Shown here piece after piece: positions 1 to 12,300 of a DNA stretch of 64,000 nucleotides. Position 1 is the stretch's first letter. Each line of letters starts with the position of its first letter. The DNA lies in assembly GCA_905250125.1 (NCBI GenBank), contig CAJNOL010000987.1, positions 1,093-65,092 of the forward strand. Reading direction: 5' to 3'. The position numbers were made by a program, and so were the translations under genes. The stretch comes from Rotaria sordida (Eukaryota; Rotifera; Eurotatoria; Philodinida; Philodinidae). The notes beneath the pieces are model-generated. The model was not told the origin of the DNA, ran no database searches, and was given only the letters and a program-made list of their open reading frames with translations.

Positions 1-45
1 ATATTAACATGTTTGTTTTTGTATTTGTTTCTTTTATTTGAATAG

Positions 46-426
46 ACATTAGGTAATGCAGAAATGGCCTTGACTGAAGACATGTTTTATTCACAAGTAA
101 TCGAAACGGGGTGTTGTGGAGATCAAGGATTATTACGAATACCAGTTTTATCAGTCAGAGATATACGACAACAAGCTTGTAAAAATAATTTTTTTTTGTC
201 TTATAGTAAAACTTCATCTGAATAACATTCGTTAAAATTTTTTATAGATTTCAATGGACATTATCGTGCTGATTATCCTCATATGGTAATAACCTATGTT
301 GTAACTGATTCGAATGGATCTCACGAATATCAAGCCGGTTGGCAAATGAAAGAAACTGCTTATAATCAATGGAAAACAGCCATTGAACAATTAAGAGATC
401 GACATCCACCATCTGAACGAGCATAA
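46..426 (+). CDS. 3' end of an unrecognised gene (last two exons)
   Basis: Two exons, 46-178 and 248-426, join in phase across a 69-nt intron (donor GTAAAA, acceptor TATAG). They give an open frame of about 103 residues ending at TAA 424-426. An acceptor (TTTGAATAG) ends at 45, so the gene begins outside the window. The peptide is soluble-looking: it contains GCCGDQGLL, then a stretch with HYRADYPHMVITYVV, and a polar C-terminus ending RHPPSERA. I do not recognise the family. An AATAAA lies near 582. The codon-like composition and clean splice sites make it a real gene end rather than a chance frame. Confidence 0.65.
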
Positions 427-848
427 TATTATTTTGAGGTACTCTAATTATTTGATGTTTAACTTTTCTTATTTCAATTATATGATCAATTTTATTTAGA
501 TGGTTTAATTTAAATGCTGACAATTTATGAAAATATAACAAATAGACTTTGTTTTGTTCAACGTAATATGATCAATTTATTTAATAAAAAACAAATGGCT
601 ATTGAGTTTTTTTTATTTCTAATAGATGGAAAAAGATCAATTGAATAATATTTTGTTTAATTTCTATTGTTCGTATTTTTGCTGATGAATTATAATATAA
701 TAAACTTGCATTGGATAATTAATAGCTATATCATTACGATTTTTACTTGAACCTTGTTCAACATATCTTAATAAAACTTAGAATTGAAGGATATCTGAAG
801 TCGTGAAAAAAAGTTTCACAACAATGTATTTTTGATTTTTTTTTTTTT

Positions 849-2030
849 TGTATAATATTAAACAGTTAGCTTAAACCCAGAGAGTGATTTTAATAGCCAA
901 TGGAGTTTTCTATCTAATGCTTCCTATATCAAGATTTTTAAAAAGTCGGAGAAGGCAGTTTTCAAATCTCAGAAAACCTTGTCGGAGGTATTTTTAAGAC
1001 CCCCGAAGAAAAAGTCACTTTTCGTCAGAATGGCTGAAATTAAGATAAATGCAGGAAATAGTAGCTCGTGATCTGATCTTTCATAAATGACAAAAACTTT
1101 TACTCGGCACCTCGTCTTTTTCCAAAAATTTTTGAAGATTTTCGTCATCCCCTATTCGAAAAAATCCGAAAATATTTTTCTTTTTTTCTTGTGTATAGGT
1201 TTTCGATCGTATGTCCAAGAATTCTGGAAGGAGCTTCATTGTAGCCGATACGATTTTTGTTTGAAAGAGCGTATAATACTGTAGTGCTTATGAGAGTCTT
1301 TTTTGATTAAGCTTTGCTTATTATATATATATATATATATATGCAAACATTTACATAATTAGAGCGCCATTTTTAGAGAGCTTTTTTGAGTCATTGAGCT
1401 TTCGATGCCTTTTTTTTCATTTAAAAGTAGCAGTTAAAAAAAGAGCTCTCATAGGCACTGCATTCTGACATGCTCTTTCAAGCAAAAAAAAATTAAATGT
1501 ATAGTCTGAAGACCACAGAGAGTTTTTAGAGATGAAATAAACTATTTTTTGACCATTGATGGGCCAATATCATCCTCAAACGTCAGGGTGCAAGGTTGAA
1601 AATTTCATGCCTTTCTAACATTCCTGACCTGAGATCGATTTTTGAGGGGTGGCTATAACATTGTCATTTTCAAGAGACCAAAATGAAGGGTTGCCGAATT
1701 TTCTATGACCTTTTCTTAAATAGTTAAAAGTATAACAAAAACTATAAAAAGACAAAATTTATCAAAAAACGCCTTTTTTCGGTTTTTTGTGATACTCTTG
1801 ACTTCTTACGGGAAAATTGTAGAAAATCCGGCAACCTCGAATGGTGTTAAGAATGTCGTGCTCTTTAAAATAGCATTGTTAAAAAAAGTCGCTCTGATTG
1901 AGTTTTCTTGAATCTGAAAACTACCCTGCCAGGTTTTTAGAAATCTTGTTATAGAATGCATTAGATCGAGCACTCAATTGGCTATTAAAACAACTATCTA
2001 GATTTGAGCTAACTGCTTAACATTATGGAA
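849..2030. repeat. Foldback/TIR element with about 140-bp inverted ends
   Basis: The block 849-990 (containing GTTAGCTTAAACCCAGAGAG and TATCTAATGC) reappears in inverted orientation at about 1885-2030 (GCATTAGATCGAGC, GCTATTAAAA, GATTTGAGCTAACTG). Identity is roughly 75-80% by eye. The interior has no convincing coding frame. Parts of the interior recur as diverged direct copies at 3405-3810 and 5165-5475. One arm recurs at 60840-60960. This fits a non-autonomous DNA transposon of unknown superfamily. Confidence 0.7.
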
Positions 2031-2439
2031 AAGAACCAAAAATATCTTATTGTTAAATTTTTTTCCACCATCTTACTATAAATATTAACACTATTTGGAA
2101 CTAAATCATATTGAAAAAATGTTGTATTTTTGTTGTTAATAACATAAAAAATGATTAGATTCTAACTATGAAAATATCTAATGAAAAAGACAAGTCAAAA
2201 TTAATTTATAATGGTCATTTTCTAACATTACATTAACTACCAAAAGGACAGAGACAAATAAGAGTCATTTTTGGTCAAAATATTGAACATTATAAATCTA
2301 TAACTCGTATATAAGAGAAGGAGCCATGCAAACTTTCCTATAGCAAGACATCTCGAACCGATAACTATGTCAATCAACTGCTCATCAGACTGTCTATCAT
2401 TAATAAAAATTTCAACTCGAACGGTTGGAGTGTTGCTCA

Positions 2440-3310
2440 GTACTGATATAAATATTGTTTCTAACGAACATCATAATCATTTGCTTCTATCATCACTTCT
2501 ACTTGCTTTTTTCTAAATATTTCAAGAAAAGAAGAAAAAACCATGAGCTTTTGATCGATTCTAACAACTCAAAGGAGGAGCTACTAAAATATATAATTTT
2601 CAATTCTTTTAGAAATGAACTTTGTTAGATAATAGAACTTGAATTTCGTTTAGATACCACTTTTTTTGCATTTAAGACTTGTACCTGACAGATATCAATC
2701 AGAGAACGTACATTTTACGTCAAAACTAATAACATATTTGAAATCACCATAAAAAAACTGAGTCAACTAGTATGTCTTTTAAAGTTTTACGTCGAATTTT
2801 TTTTCTCGAAAAATTTAGCTGAAGTACTTTCATGTCCATTGAGTCAGAAAAAAATTCAATTAATACATCTTTTTTTATATTTTAGTTGTCTGCCCCTTTT
2901 GTCTTCTAGTAACATTTTACAAGCTCAGATATTCTTTTATATTGTTCAAATGATTTTCTAATTGAATTCACTTTTTCATCGAGCTCTGAAGGGCATCTCT
3001 CAGCTAAACTTTTTGAGAAAAAGAAGTTCGATGCAAAACATATCAATCGACTCAAACGTCTGTAGTGATTCTAAATATATTATAGGTTTTGACTCAAAAT
3101 GTACTTTTTCTGATTGAAATCTGTTACATACAAGTCTTACATGCAAAAATATGACATTAGAAAAATTGAAATTTTATATATTTTAGTAGTCTTTTCTTCA
3201 AATTAGCAGAATCAATCAAAATCTAATGTTGTTTTTTTTTACTTCTTTCTCCGAAGCATTTAGAAAATAGTAAGTAGAAATGATAATATCAGTAAACTAT
3301 ACGGTAGATC
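2440..3310. repeat. Foldback element, arms about 350-400 bp
   Basis: Sequence from about 2440 to 2860 is mirrored as its reverse complement from about 2985 to 3310. Matching landmarks are AAGACTTGTACCTGACAGAT (2680s) against the complement near 3125-3145, ACTAAAATATATAATTTTCA (2583) against the complement near 3170-3190, and CTTCTACTTGC near 2497 against the complement near 3270. The short centre lies around 2900-2950. There are no coding frames. It probably forms a long hairpin if single-stranded. Confidence 0.7.
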
Positions 3311-3404
3311 ATATATCTTTCGTAATTGTTTTTAAACGAATCAAATTCTCCGATGACAACAGTATTTGACCTTGTAAATAAAGTTTCATGATGCAACCGA
3401 AAGA

Positions 3405-3810
3405 AATTTTCTAATGAAAAGTGTTGAGGCCTTTCTCAAAAAAAGTTACTTTTCGTCAGAATGACTAAAATTAAGATAAATACGTGGGACGATAGTCCGT
3501 GATCTGATCTTTCATAAATGACAAAAATTTTTACTCGGCATCTCGTTTTTTCCAAAATTTTTTTAAGATTTCTATCATCCTCTATTCGAAAAATAAGCTG
3601 TTTTCAGAAAAAACAGAAAATCTTTTTCATTTTTTCTTCGTTTATAGTTTCTTGATCGCCGAATTCAAATTTCTCTGTCAATTCTCATTCTATACATTTA
3701 AATTTACTTTTTATTTGAAAGAGCACATCAAGACGCAGTGCAATACAGAGTTTCTTTTTTTTAATTAAACTTTGCTTTTACTATATATACATATATTTTG
3801 AAGAAGGAAG
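3405..3810. repeat. Diverged direct copy of the interior of the 849-2030 element
   Basis: Shares GTCAGAATG-CTAAAATTAAGATAAAT, GTGATCTGATCTTTCATAAA, TTTACTCGGCA-CTCGT and a TTGAAAGAGC...ATTAA-CTTTGCTT tail with 1020-1320, in the same order and orientation. The terminal inverted repeats are not seen here, so it is a truncated relic. Confidence 0.65.
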
Positions 3811-5160
3811 AAATTGTTCTGTCCACTAATAATAAATTAGTCCTTTCAAAATATGTTCATCAAAGAGACATAATACCAACATTTTATATAATCATTCTAT
3901 TCATAAAGTGCAGGCTTACTTTAAAGGTGTTTTCGACCTTCATTTTGTTGTTCAAATAATAGGAGATGAGTACCAAAGGGTATCTTCGCTCACGATCATG
4001 GTGAGCGTGAGTTGTATATCCCTAAGCTGAGTAGATTTGTACACAAGTATCGGCTTGGCTTTAGCATGAGCATTAATTGATACTAATGTTAATCGCACAT
4101 TCACAGGTTTGTATAGGTGCTCATAAGATGTAAAAGTGCTCAAAGGCAATGGAGAGATGTCGATAAAGTGTTAGGTGTATGAACTATAATCCGACATAAC
4201 GGAAGAGAAAGACAAGTATGGTGTTAATTATAGCTGAGTACGCAATGCAAATGATCAGAATTGCAACATATATGATCGTTTATTTGTCTTTATCACTTCT
4301 ATACAAGTGTAGCATGTGAGAGAGAGATGTGAGGGCTCTTGCGATTCAGCTAATAGTGAGATAGTTTTGTTGCTCAGAAGCTTTGATGAACAAGTAGGAT
4401 AAAGTCAAATATTTCTTTTTCGGCTTAACTGCAATGATGCGTCGGTTATCCGACGCGTTTAAGATGTTCGAGCAACGAAGAAATACTGTCTTCTTTGTGA
4501 AAGTATACCAAACTTTTACATTTTAAAAAGTTGAAATGATATTTATCAAAGTGAATGTTGTTGACTTTTCATGGATTTAAAAAATATATAATTTTTGTAC
4601 TCGGCTTTCATGACGTCAAAAGTCAATAAAGTCATCAAAGTCACCTATTTCTTCCTTGATACAATATCATTTCTTAAATATTTATACAGTTCAGTTTTTA
4701 CAATTATGTTATATAGTAACATGTACTAAATATAAGATTTCTATTTCATTTGTTTATTGATTTAAATCTGACTTATTACCACATCTTAACTTAAGACACA
4801 TATGTGGTGCACTGCACACTTCCTCTAAACATCAACCATTTCGACTCCCTGCTCGTGAAACTATCATTAAAAACAATATAGCGAAAACAAATTAATTAAC
4901 ATAGAAAAGAAATAAAATATTTGATCATAAAATAAAATTTAACCAATCATCAATGTCCCTATGTTCCCATCATCGAAAAAAAAACTACTAATTCATTATC
5001 ACATAAAAAAAATACTGAGTGTCTTGTATCTTTGTCATTAAATAAACTAAAAAAAAATTTAAATTTTGAATAAACAAATTCAATTATATCTTTATTAAAA
5101 ATATCTTTTTTTTATAAAATGAAAAATATCAATTCCAGTCTCACCTGCCACATCTACAAA
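3811..5160. other. Intergenic DNA, no gene seen
   Basis: AT-rich DNA with only short chance frames. A small inverted pair flanks 4560-4635 (TTGACTTTTCATG and its complement CATGACGTCAAAAGTCAA). I see nothing else that I can support. Confidence 0.5.
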
Positions 5161-5164
5161 TACT

Positions 5165-5475
5165 TATGTAAATTGACGCCCATTTTTAGAGGGGTTTTTT
5201 GAGTCATTGAACTTGTTGTCCCTTTTCTCCGCTTAAAAAGTAAGAATTTAAAAAAAGTTTAAATATATCAAATGAGCCTGGAACGAGAAATTCGGGTTGC
5301 CAAGTGAGCTATTTTTGACCCTTATTTGGTCAATATCTCCCTCTAACATCATGGTATAGGACTGAAAATTTTACCAGAGCTTATCCACTACCGCTCCAAC
5401 ATATCTTGAAAATTTCATACCATTTGAACGTTCCCTGACTGAGATCAATTTTTGAGACTCCTCAAACAAATTACT
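5165..5475. repeat. Diverged partial copy of the 1360-1660 interior
   Basis: GCCCATTTTTAGAGGGGTTTTTTGAGTCATTGA matches the segment at 1365-1400 (split here into under-20-base landmarks: CCATTTTTAGAG, TTTTTTGAGTCATTGA). The later stretch TTTTTGACC...GGTCAATATC...CCTGA-TGAGATC-ATTTTTGAG matches 1545-1650. Order and orientation agree with the 849-2030 element. No inverted ends are seen. Confidence 0.6.
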
Positions 5476-6380
5476 CTGAGTCATTTAACGCTCGACTGAA
5501 TAATGTTCTTTCAGATAAAATAGTATAGCTTAAGTACGTAATTTCTATGAATATTATTTACTGTGAAGAAGAATATTGGAATAAAAATAAATAGTTTTCG
5601 ATTTTCTTACATATAGAATCTTGTATCAAAATTTTGGTTCTATAGAAACTGTCTATCGCTTGATGAAGTACATCATCCGATTGATTTTCAAAATGTTCTA
5701 GACATTGATTTATGACTAGTAAGAAATATATTTCACAAAATCATACTCTATTTTCTTTATTTTTTGTATTAATCTTCTTTTTTTTTGGATATTCTTTTAT
5801 TTCAAACATAGTCTTCACCTTTATACAATGCTGTACTCTGTATATGAATTACATCAATAAGTGTAGTGTTTGTGTAAAGGAAAAAAAAAAGTTCTTTATT
5901 ATTTGTTTATTTTTTTAGTTTTGCCCATTTCGAGATGTCTCTCGAATTTATTGGTCATTTTTTTAGCTTATCTATATGCATATAGATGTCTATACTAGAT
6001 TTTAAAAATATTCAATTTTATCAACAAAAAATTATTTATTGAAGAAATTCGACCAAATTTTTTTTATTAATAAGAAATGTTAAATTTAAGTTTTAAAGAG
6101 AAAATTAACGTTATCGTATTGTTTATTTTTTAATACTTCTTGTAGTTAATGTTTTTGTTTTCCTTCTTTCTTTTTTTTTTTATATATTTAAGCTTTTTCT
6201 TTCTCTGTGTCTCACAACCTATAGGTGATGAAGTAGAAATGATGCAAAGAAAGTCAATTGACAGTATCAAAAAAAAGAAAAAATAGGTCATAAATCTATC
6301 ATAGAAGAAAAAAAAAAGGAGAACAATATATGACGTTTGAAGAACATTTTAATCAATTCTTATTTTTTCAGATATCATCA
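5476..6380. other. Intergenic region and probable CHFR 5' leader
   Basis: No gene frame is visible up to the CHFR start. A pyrimidine-rich acceptor-like TATTTTTTCAG ends at 6371, ten bases before the CHFR ATG, so a 5'-UTR intron is possible. Runs of T and A are frequent. Confidence 0.4.
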
Positions 6381-9300
6381 ATGGATGAATCTGTTTTATA
6401 TCGTTTAAAAAATTTAAATGATCACAATATAATATCAGTATACAAAAATCAATTCAAGATTGGTCGTGCTACAAGTAAATCAATTAAGTTTTTTGTTTAG
6501 ATAAAATCAATAATAAAATAGAAAAATGATTTCGTCAAAAGCACATTTTCAATCATTTATGATTTGTTTCTACATTTCTCTCATAACACAGTTGCTAAGT
6601 GATATGAATTTAAAATAAAAACCTATTTATAATTTTTTTTCTTTCCTTATCACAATATATGTATACATATTTATAATAGCAAAAATGTAACGAGTTATTT
6701 TACAACAAGAACTAGCATTAGATTTTAATATAAAGGCTTATGCAAAAAAAAAATAACGATTAAAATTAAATGAACATTTATATAAACAGAAATAGACTAA
6801 AAAAATATTCGTATGCTTAATTTAATTCTATCATGATATTGATTTCCTTTTTGGTATCAATATATGACTTTAGTTATAATGAATAAAAAAAAAAAAATTG
6901 ATCTACGAGTTTATACTAAAAATTTTATAAAAATAAAAATTTCAATAAGAAAACTGAATAAAATAAAAAAAAGAAAAGAACCTCGAAGATCAATTTTTTT
7001 GATTTACCTATAAAAACGCACTTTTGTTGAACAAGATCGATTCCGAATTCAAATAATAGTTTCGTTGATTATTTTTTTTTTCTTTTGTTTGCTCCAGCAA
7101 ATGATTTAGCTATTGCAAATAATCAATTCATATCATCGTCTCATTGTATAATTGAATTTGATAATGGACATGTTTATATACGTGATACAAGTTCAAATGG
7201 AACATTAATTAATCGATCAAAAAAAATTAATAAAAATCATTCTGTAAATAAATATTTATTTATTATTATATTGAAAAAATAAAAATTATATATTCATATT
7301 TAGCCTATTGAACTTCATTCAGGTGATATTGTTCATCTTGTATTTCGTAAAGATGAACCTCAATCAAGTAAGTTTATGGAAAATAATTCATTGTTTGTTT
7401 TTTTTTATTCGAGTAAAATAATTTTATTTAATAAAATAATTGATAAATGAGACGATAGTTGAAATCGTATGATTTTGTTTAGATGTTATTTTTCAATTGG
7501 ATTTACCACTTGTAACCAAATCAACGAATCAAACTGAACAAAATTTGAAAAGAAAACGTTCTGGTAAGAATATTTCGATTGTCATTATGTACAGTCCTAG
7601 ACAAAAATGCTTCCTCCTCTTTTCATCAAGTTCTACTATTCTTTATGATATTGAGCTGATACTTGGGGTACATATATGCGACAACAAATTCCGACTGCAA
7701 GCACTAATCCGTCTTCCATTGATTTGTATATGCTGGCATCATCTTTCTCTTGTAATCAATGTACTGACATTCAGATCCAGTGTAGTCGATGTGGATTTTT
7801 GGTGAACAGTTTACTGATACTGTACGTCTCTAGTTCAATTCCTGGTTTAAACAGCCACTGTTGTAGCTATTTTCAGTTCAAATATTGTTAGAAATCAAAT
7901 TGAAATAACTAAGATATTGTCTTTTCATTAAGAGTAAGGATCAAAAAATTGATTTCTATCACTTAAAATCGGTTTTTATCTGTTCGTCACCAATCAATAG
8001 GAATCATCAAAAATGCTTAGAAATGATAGAAAATCATTAGAGATCAGAACTTTACTTTTAATCTTATTACTGGAGATTTTCTGTGACTGAAAACTTCTCT
8101 TGATTAAGAATATCTCTTGACGAGCAAATATTAGTTTTTAGTAAAATGAATCTTTTTCATGATGACTTTGATCAATTTATTTAAAAATTTTTAGTAGAAA
8201 GTTCTCATAAGGCGACAAGTTTGTTTTGAAAGTTTTCGAGTCACAGCATTGAACGAAGTCGAGTTAACACTACGACATGGATTTACTATTTCAGAGTGTG
8301 ACTAATTACTAAGATCTTGTCTGCATGTTACGGACTATGATGAATAGCAAATGACAAACAAAAACGAGGACGAGTTAGTACTTGCGATCAGGATTTATTG
8401 TCGCAGGCATGCATCCAAAATCTTAGCTCAATATCATAAAGAATAGTAGCATTTCATGAAAGGCAGTTGCTACTTTTATCCAGAACTGTGTTTTGAATTA
8501 ATTGAATTGATTTAGATACTACATCAATTACATCTACATCACGAAATGGTTCGATTTTTCTGTTTTTTTTTTTGGATAATTATAAAGCAAATAAATTATT
8601 TTCTATTATCTTTTATAGAAACGAAAGAAAATGTTGATTCATCGAATTTAATCAATATAAGTACAGATATTGAAATGAAACGAATTAAAACAAATGATGA
8701 ATTAATTATAAAAGCTGGTAATGATATGGAAGATATACTTACATGTGTCTGTTGTCAAGATATTATGTCAAATCCAATTTGTCTTGAACCTTGTTTACAT
8801 GCTTTTTGTTATGATTGTTATACTTCATGGGAAGCTATCCAACATACTTGGTAAATATTATTTTAAGAAAAGTTTAAAATGTAAAGTTGTAAAATAAATG
8901 TACTTACTATTAAGTTGGATAATAAAATAGATGAGTATATGTTGTAATATTGTGCTGATAACATTGTGTGAGAATAAACTTCTGAAGAGAAAAAAAAAAA
9001 GAACAATCTTATCATTGTAAAGTTTGTTGTCATAGTTAAAAGCGAAAAATGAAAAACGTTTTCTTTACAATGAGAAAATTTCTAAGAATATGAACTTTGT
9101 TGGTTCTAAAAAAAATAAAAATGTATCGTGTTTCGATTGGGATCGAGACTGCGAGGAAAACAGTTATTCGGATCAGAATTAAATATTGTAGGTAAATTTT
9201 CTATGATTTTTTTAGCGAATTATGCTATGAATCACATAATGGACTCTTTAACCGATATATGTTGATAAGTCTAATGAAAAAAAATAGATAAGTGTAGATA

Positions 9301-12300
9301 GAACTTGATTTGTTTATAAGATATTTCTTTACTATGGCATCCTCAATAATTACCTTAGATGGATATTGAAGCTATTTTTTTTAGATCTTATAGTTAAGTT
9401 TTTTAGAAATAGATAATACTATATTTAATGAAACCGGAAACCAAAGAAAAAAGTTATTGGTATCGAAGAAAAAGGAAACATAAGAGAAGACTTCGTCAAA
9501 TACCCCATTTCGATTTCAGTGATTTGTTATCTATAGATACTACATAGAGTTCATAAAAATCCTTAAAAGGTATTGGAATCTACTATTCAGATTTGACTGA
9601 GCTATCGAGTTTTTAATATGTTTATTTCCTAGAGATCCCAGGTTTTCGGGAAAATCTTATTTTCGAATTTTGATCTGAAACTTTGTGCACATAGAGATTT
9701 CAACTAGACTAACTTTCATAAAGAAATTTAGAAGTTTTGAACAATATCTCTTCAAAATATAGACCTTTTTCCATGGATAGTGTACATAACGTGTAGTGTT
9801 TTACAGCTTCATATCTCGAAGTGGTTTTGTTGAAAACTTCTGAATTTTATGAAACATGGTCTAAAAGAAGTGTTGAAGTATATAGGGCAGAAATTTGGAC
9901 CCACTTACTCTCACGGATCGTGACCGACATTTTAGTTAATTAACTAATATCGGCACCAGAAATCAGTGCATTCGAATGTTTTTTGAATAACTTTCGACAG
10001 AAACAAGTTAGAGACCTGCAGTGCTCAGCAATCTATAGAAGATTATAGGGGATACATTTTTATATAAAAACAAAGGTTTAAATAATCAGACATGACAGGA
10101 GTGATTGTGAAATCACTGAAAGAATAGGCTCATTATTTGGTGAAATCTCAGTAGAACAAGCTGGAGCTTTCAGCATATATAGTCCCTCTATAGCCCAATC
10201 TTCTCTAAAAATATCATTGATAAATCTTGTCATGACAAGGAATGGTATGCCACTCATCATCTAGTCGTACATAAAGCTCTCATTCAGTCAGTATGTTATA
10301 AAATGACCTCAACATTTGACTGAATAAATATCGTAATCTAGAATTTCATATCTATGCAATAACATCGTCCTTTGGTCGTAGAAATGAAGGGAAACAGCCA
10401 AAATTTGACGAACAAATGATTTTCATACAGTAAGTATTTTAAAACAAATCTTTCCAATGTTTTCACGAGAAATGCAGAGTTTAGTAATATTTTCGCTGTC
10501 TCTTCTCATTCATATAATCGAACTATGATATAATTGCATAGATATGAAGTCTAGATTATGATATTTATTCAGGCAAAATTTGAGATCATTTTATAATACA
10601 TTGAGTGAATGAGTGTCTTGTGTAAGACCGGTACAATGATTGGCATACCATTCCTCATCATTACAAGATTTATCAATGATATTTTCAGGAAAGGTTGAGG
10701 CACAGTGAGGCTATATATGCTGAAAATTCCAGCTTGTTCTGCTGAGATTTCATCAAATAACGAACCTATTCTTTCAGTGATTCCACAATCACTTCTGTTG
10801 TGTCTGATTATTTAAATCTTGATTTTTATATAAAAATGTGTTCCCTATAATCTTCTATCGATTGCTGAAAACTGCAGGTCTCTAACTTGTTCATATCGAA
10901 AGTTATTCAAAAAACATTCGAGTGCGCTGACTTCTGACGCCGATATTAGTTAATATTTAATTAATACCTAATTGATTAACGAGATAACTGCTAATTAATT
11001 AACGTATAGTAAATAATTAATTAAATAATTGATGACTAATTGGTGACAGATTATTGACTCATTGATGAATAATTAATTAGTAATTAATGGACACCATCAC
11101 GAACCATGACAGACAATCTGGAAATCTGCCACCGACTGCGCAAGACATTGTTGATATACGATCAAAGACCGAACATCAATAGCCTGCTATCATAAGATAT
11201 GAAATACTTGCTGATTCTAATTCTGAAGGAATAAGTAAAAGGATGGTTTCGAAAGGTGTCGCAAAACCGATAGATTAAAACAATCTCCCTATAAATACCA
11301 AACTAGTGTATCTTCGGACAGACGGCCGATCTGACCAGTGATTGAACCGGTACAAGTACAAATTCATATTTAGCTTTGATTAATATTTCCATTATTAATA
11401 TCTACTATTTTCGTAGTACAATGACATCTGTATGTTGCAGGCTCTTTTATTGTTCGTCATTCAACAGTGTAACAAAATTTGTACAGATCTATCTTATAAA
11501 GAACTAAACAAAGATCAAGATCTGATAAAAAAAAAACAGAATTCTTGCACTCAATTGCTTGAGCTTTCTATACACATTAGCTAACCACATGCTAGCCACA
11601 AGAACAGATCGTATTATAATTAATATAATTCCTATTGAATTATTGACTGTTATTCTTTTTTTTGTTTTAGTCCAAAATGTCGTGTGAAAGTCAGTGATAA
11701 AAAAAAAAATGTGGTTATTAATGGCATATTGGAAGCCTTTCTCAAAGCATATCCACATAAACGACCGGTATTAAAAGCTATTGATAATACAAAATGTAAA
11801 ATGAACACGGCAACTAATGCAAAAATTGAAGTTTGTCTTTAAACAAAAAAATTAATGATTTTATTAGAGATTAAAATCTTCTTCAGGGCGATCGCAATGC
11901 AATCTATTTTAATAATAATCAATATAATGATGAAGTATTTAAAAAATAAATTTTTTTTTTTTTGAGGATATTAATTTATATTTTTCTTTCAAGATGGATA
12001 ATGATCCTATTGATAATGACGATGATGATGATGATGATGATAATACGTAAGTTTTTGATTTCTAAAAATATTTATTTAATGATATTTGAATAAAAGTGTC
12101 CTTGTAATGGCAGCTCCTGTTTCTAATGTTCGATTTATATGTCGTCAATGTCCAACACGTGGCTTCAGTATATTTATTTGTCTTTGATTCAAAAATCAAA
12201 TTGAATAATATTTATTCTCTAGATCGTACTAAGAATATAAATCTTGTTTCGACTGAATTTCAATGTCGTCCTAATCAAAATCATATTCTTTGTCAATGTT

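Noticed and set aside
1087-1284. 65-codon frame inside the first TIR element
   Set aside because: Not conserved in the diverged copy at 3500-3790 and has no transposase features.
10078-10260. Minus-strand 60-codon frame in CHFR intron 5
   Set aside because: It lies in a foldback arm and has a decayed mirror copy in the other arm; no family signal.
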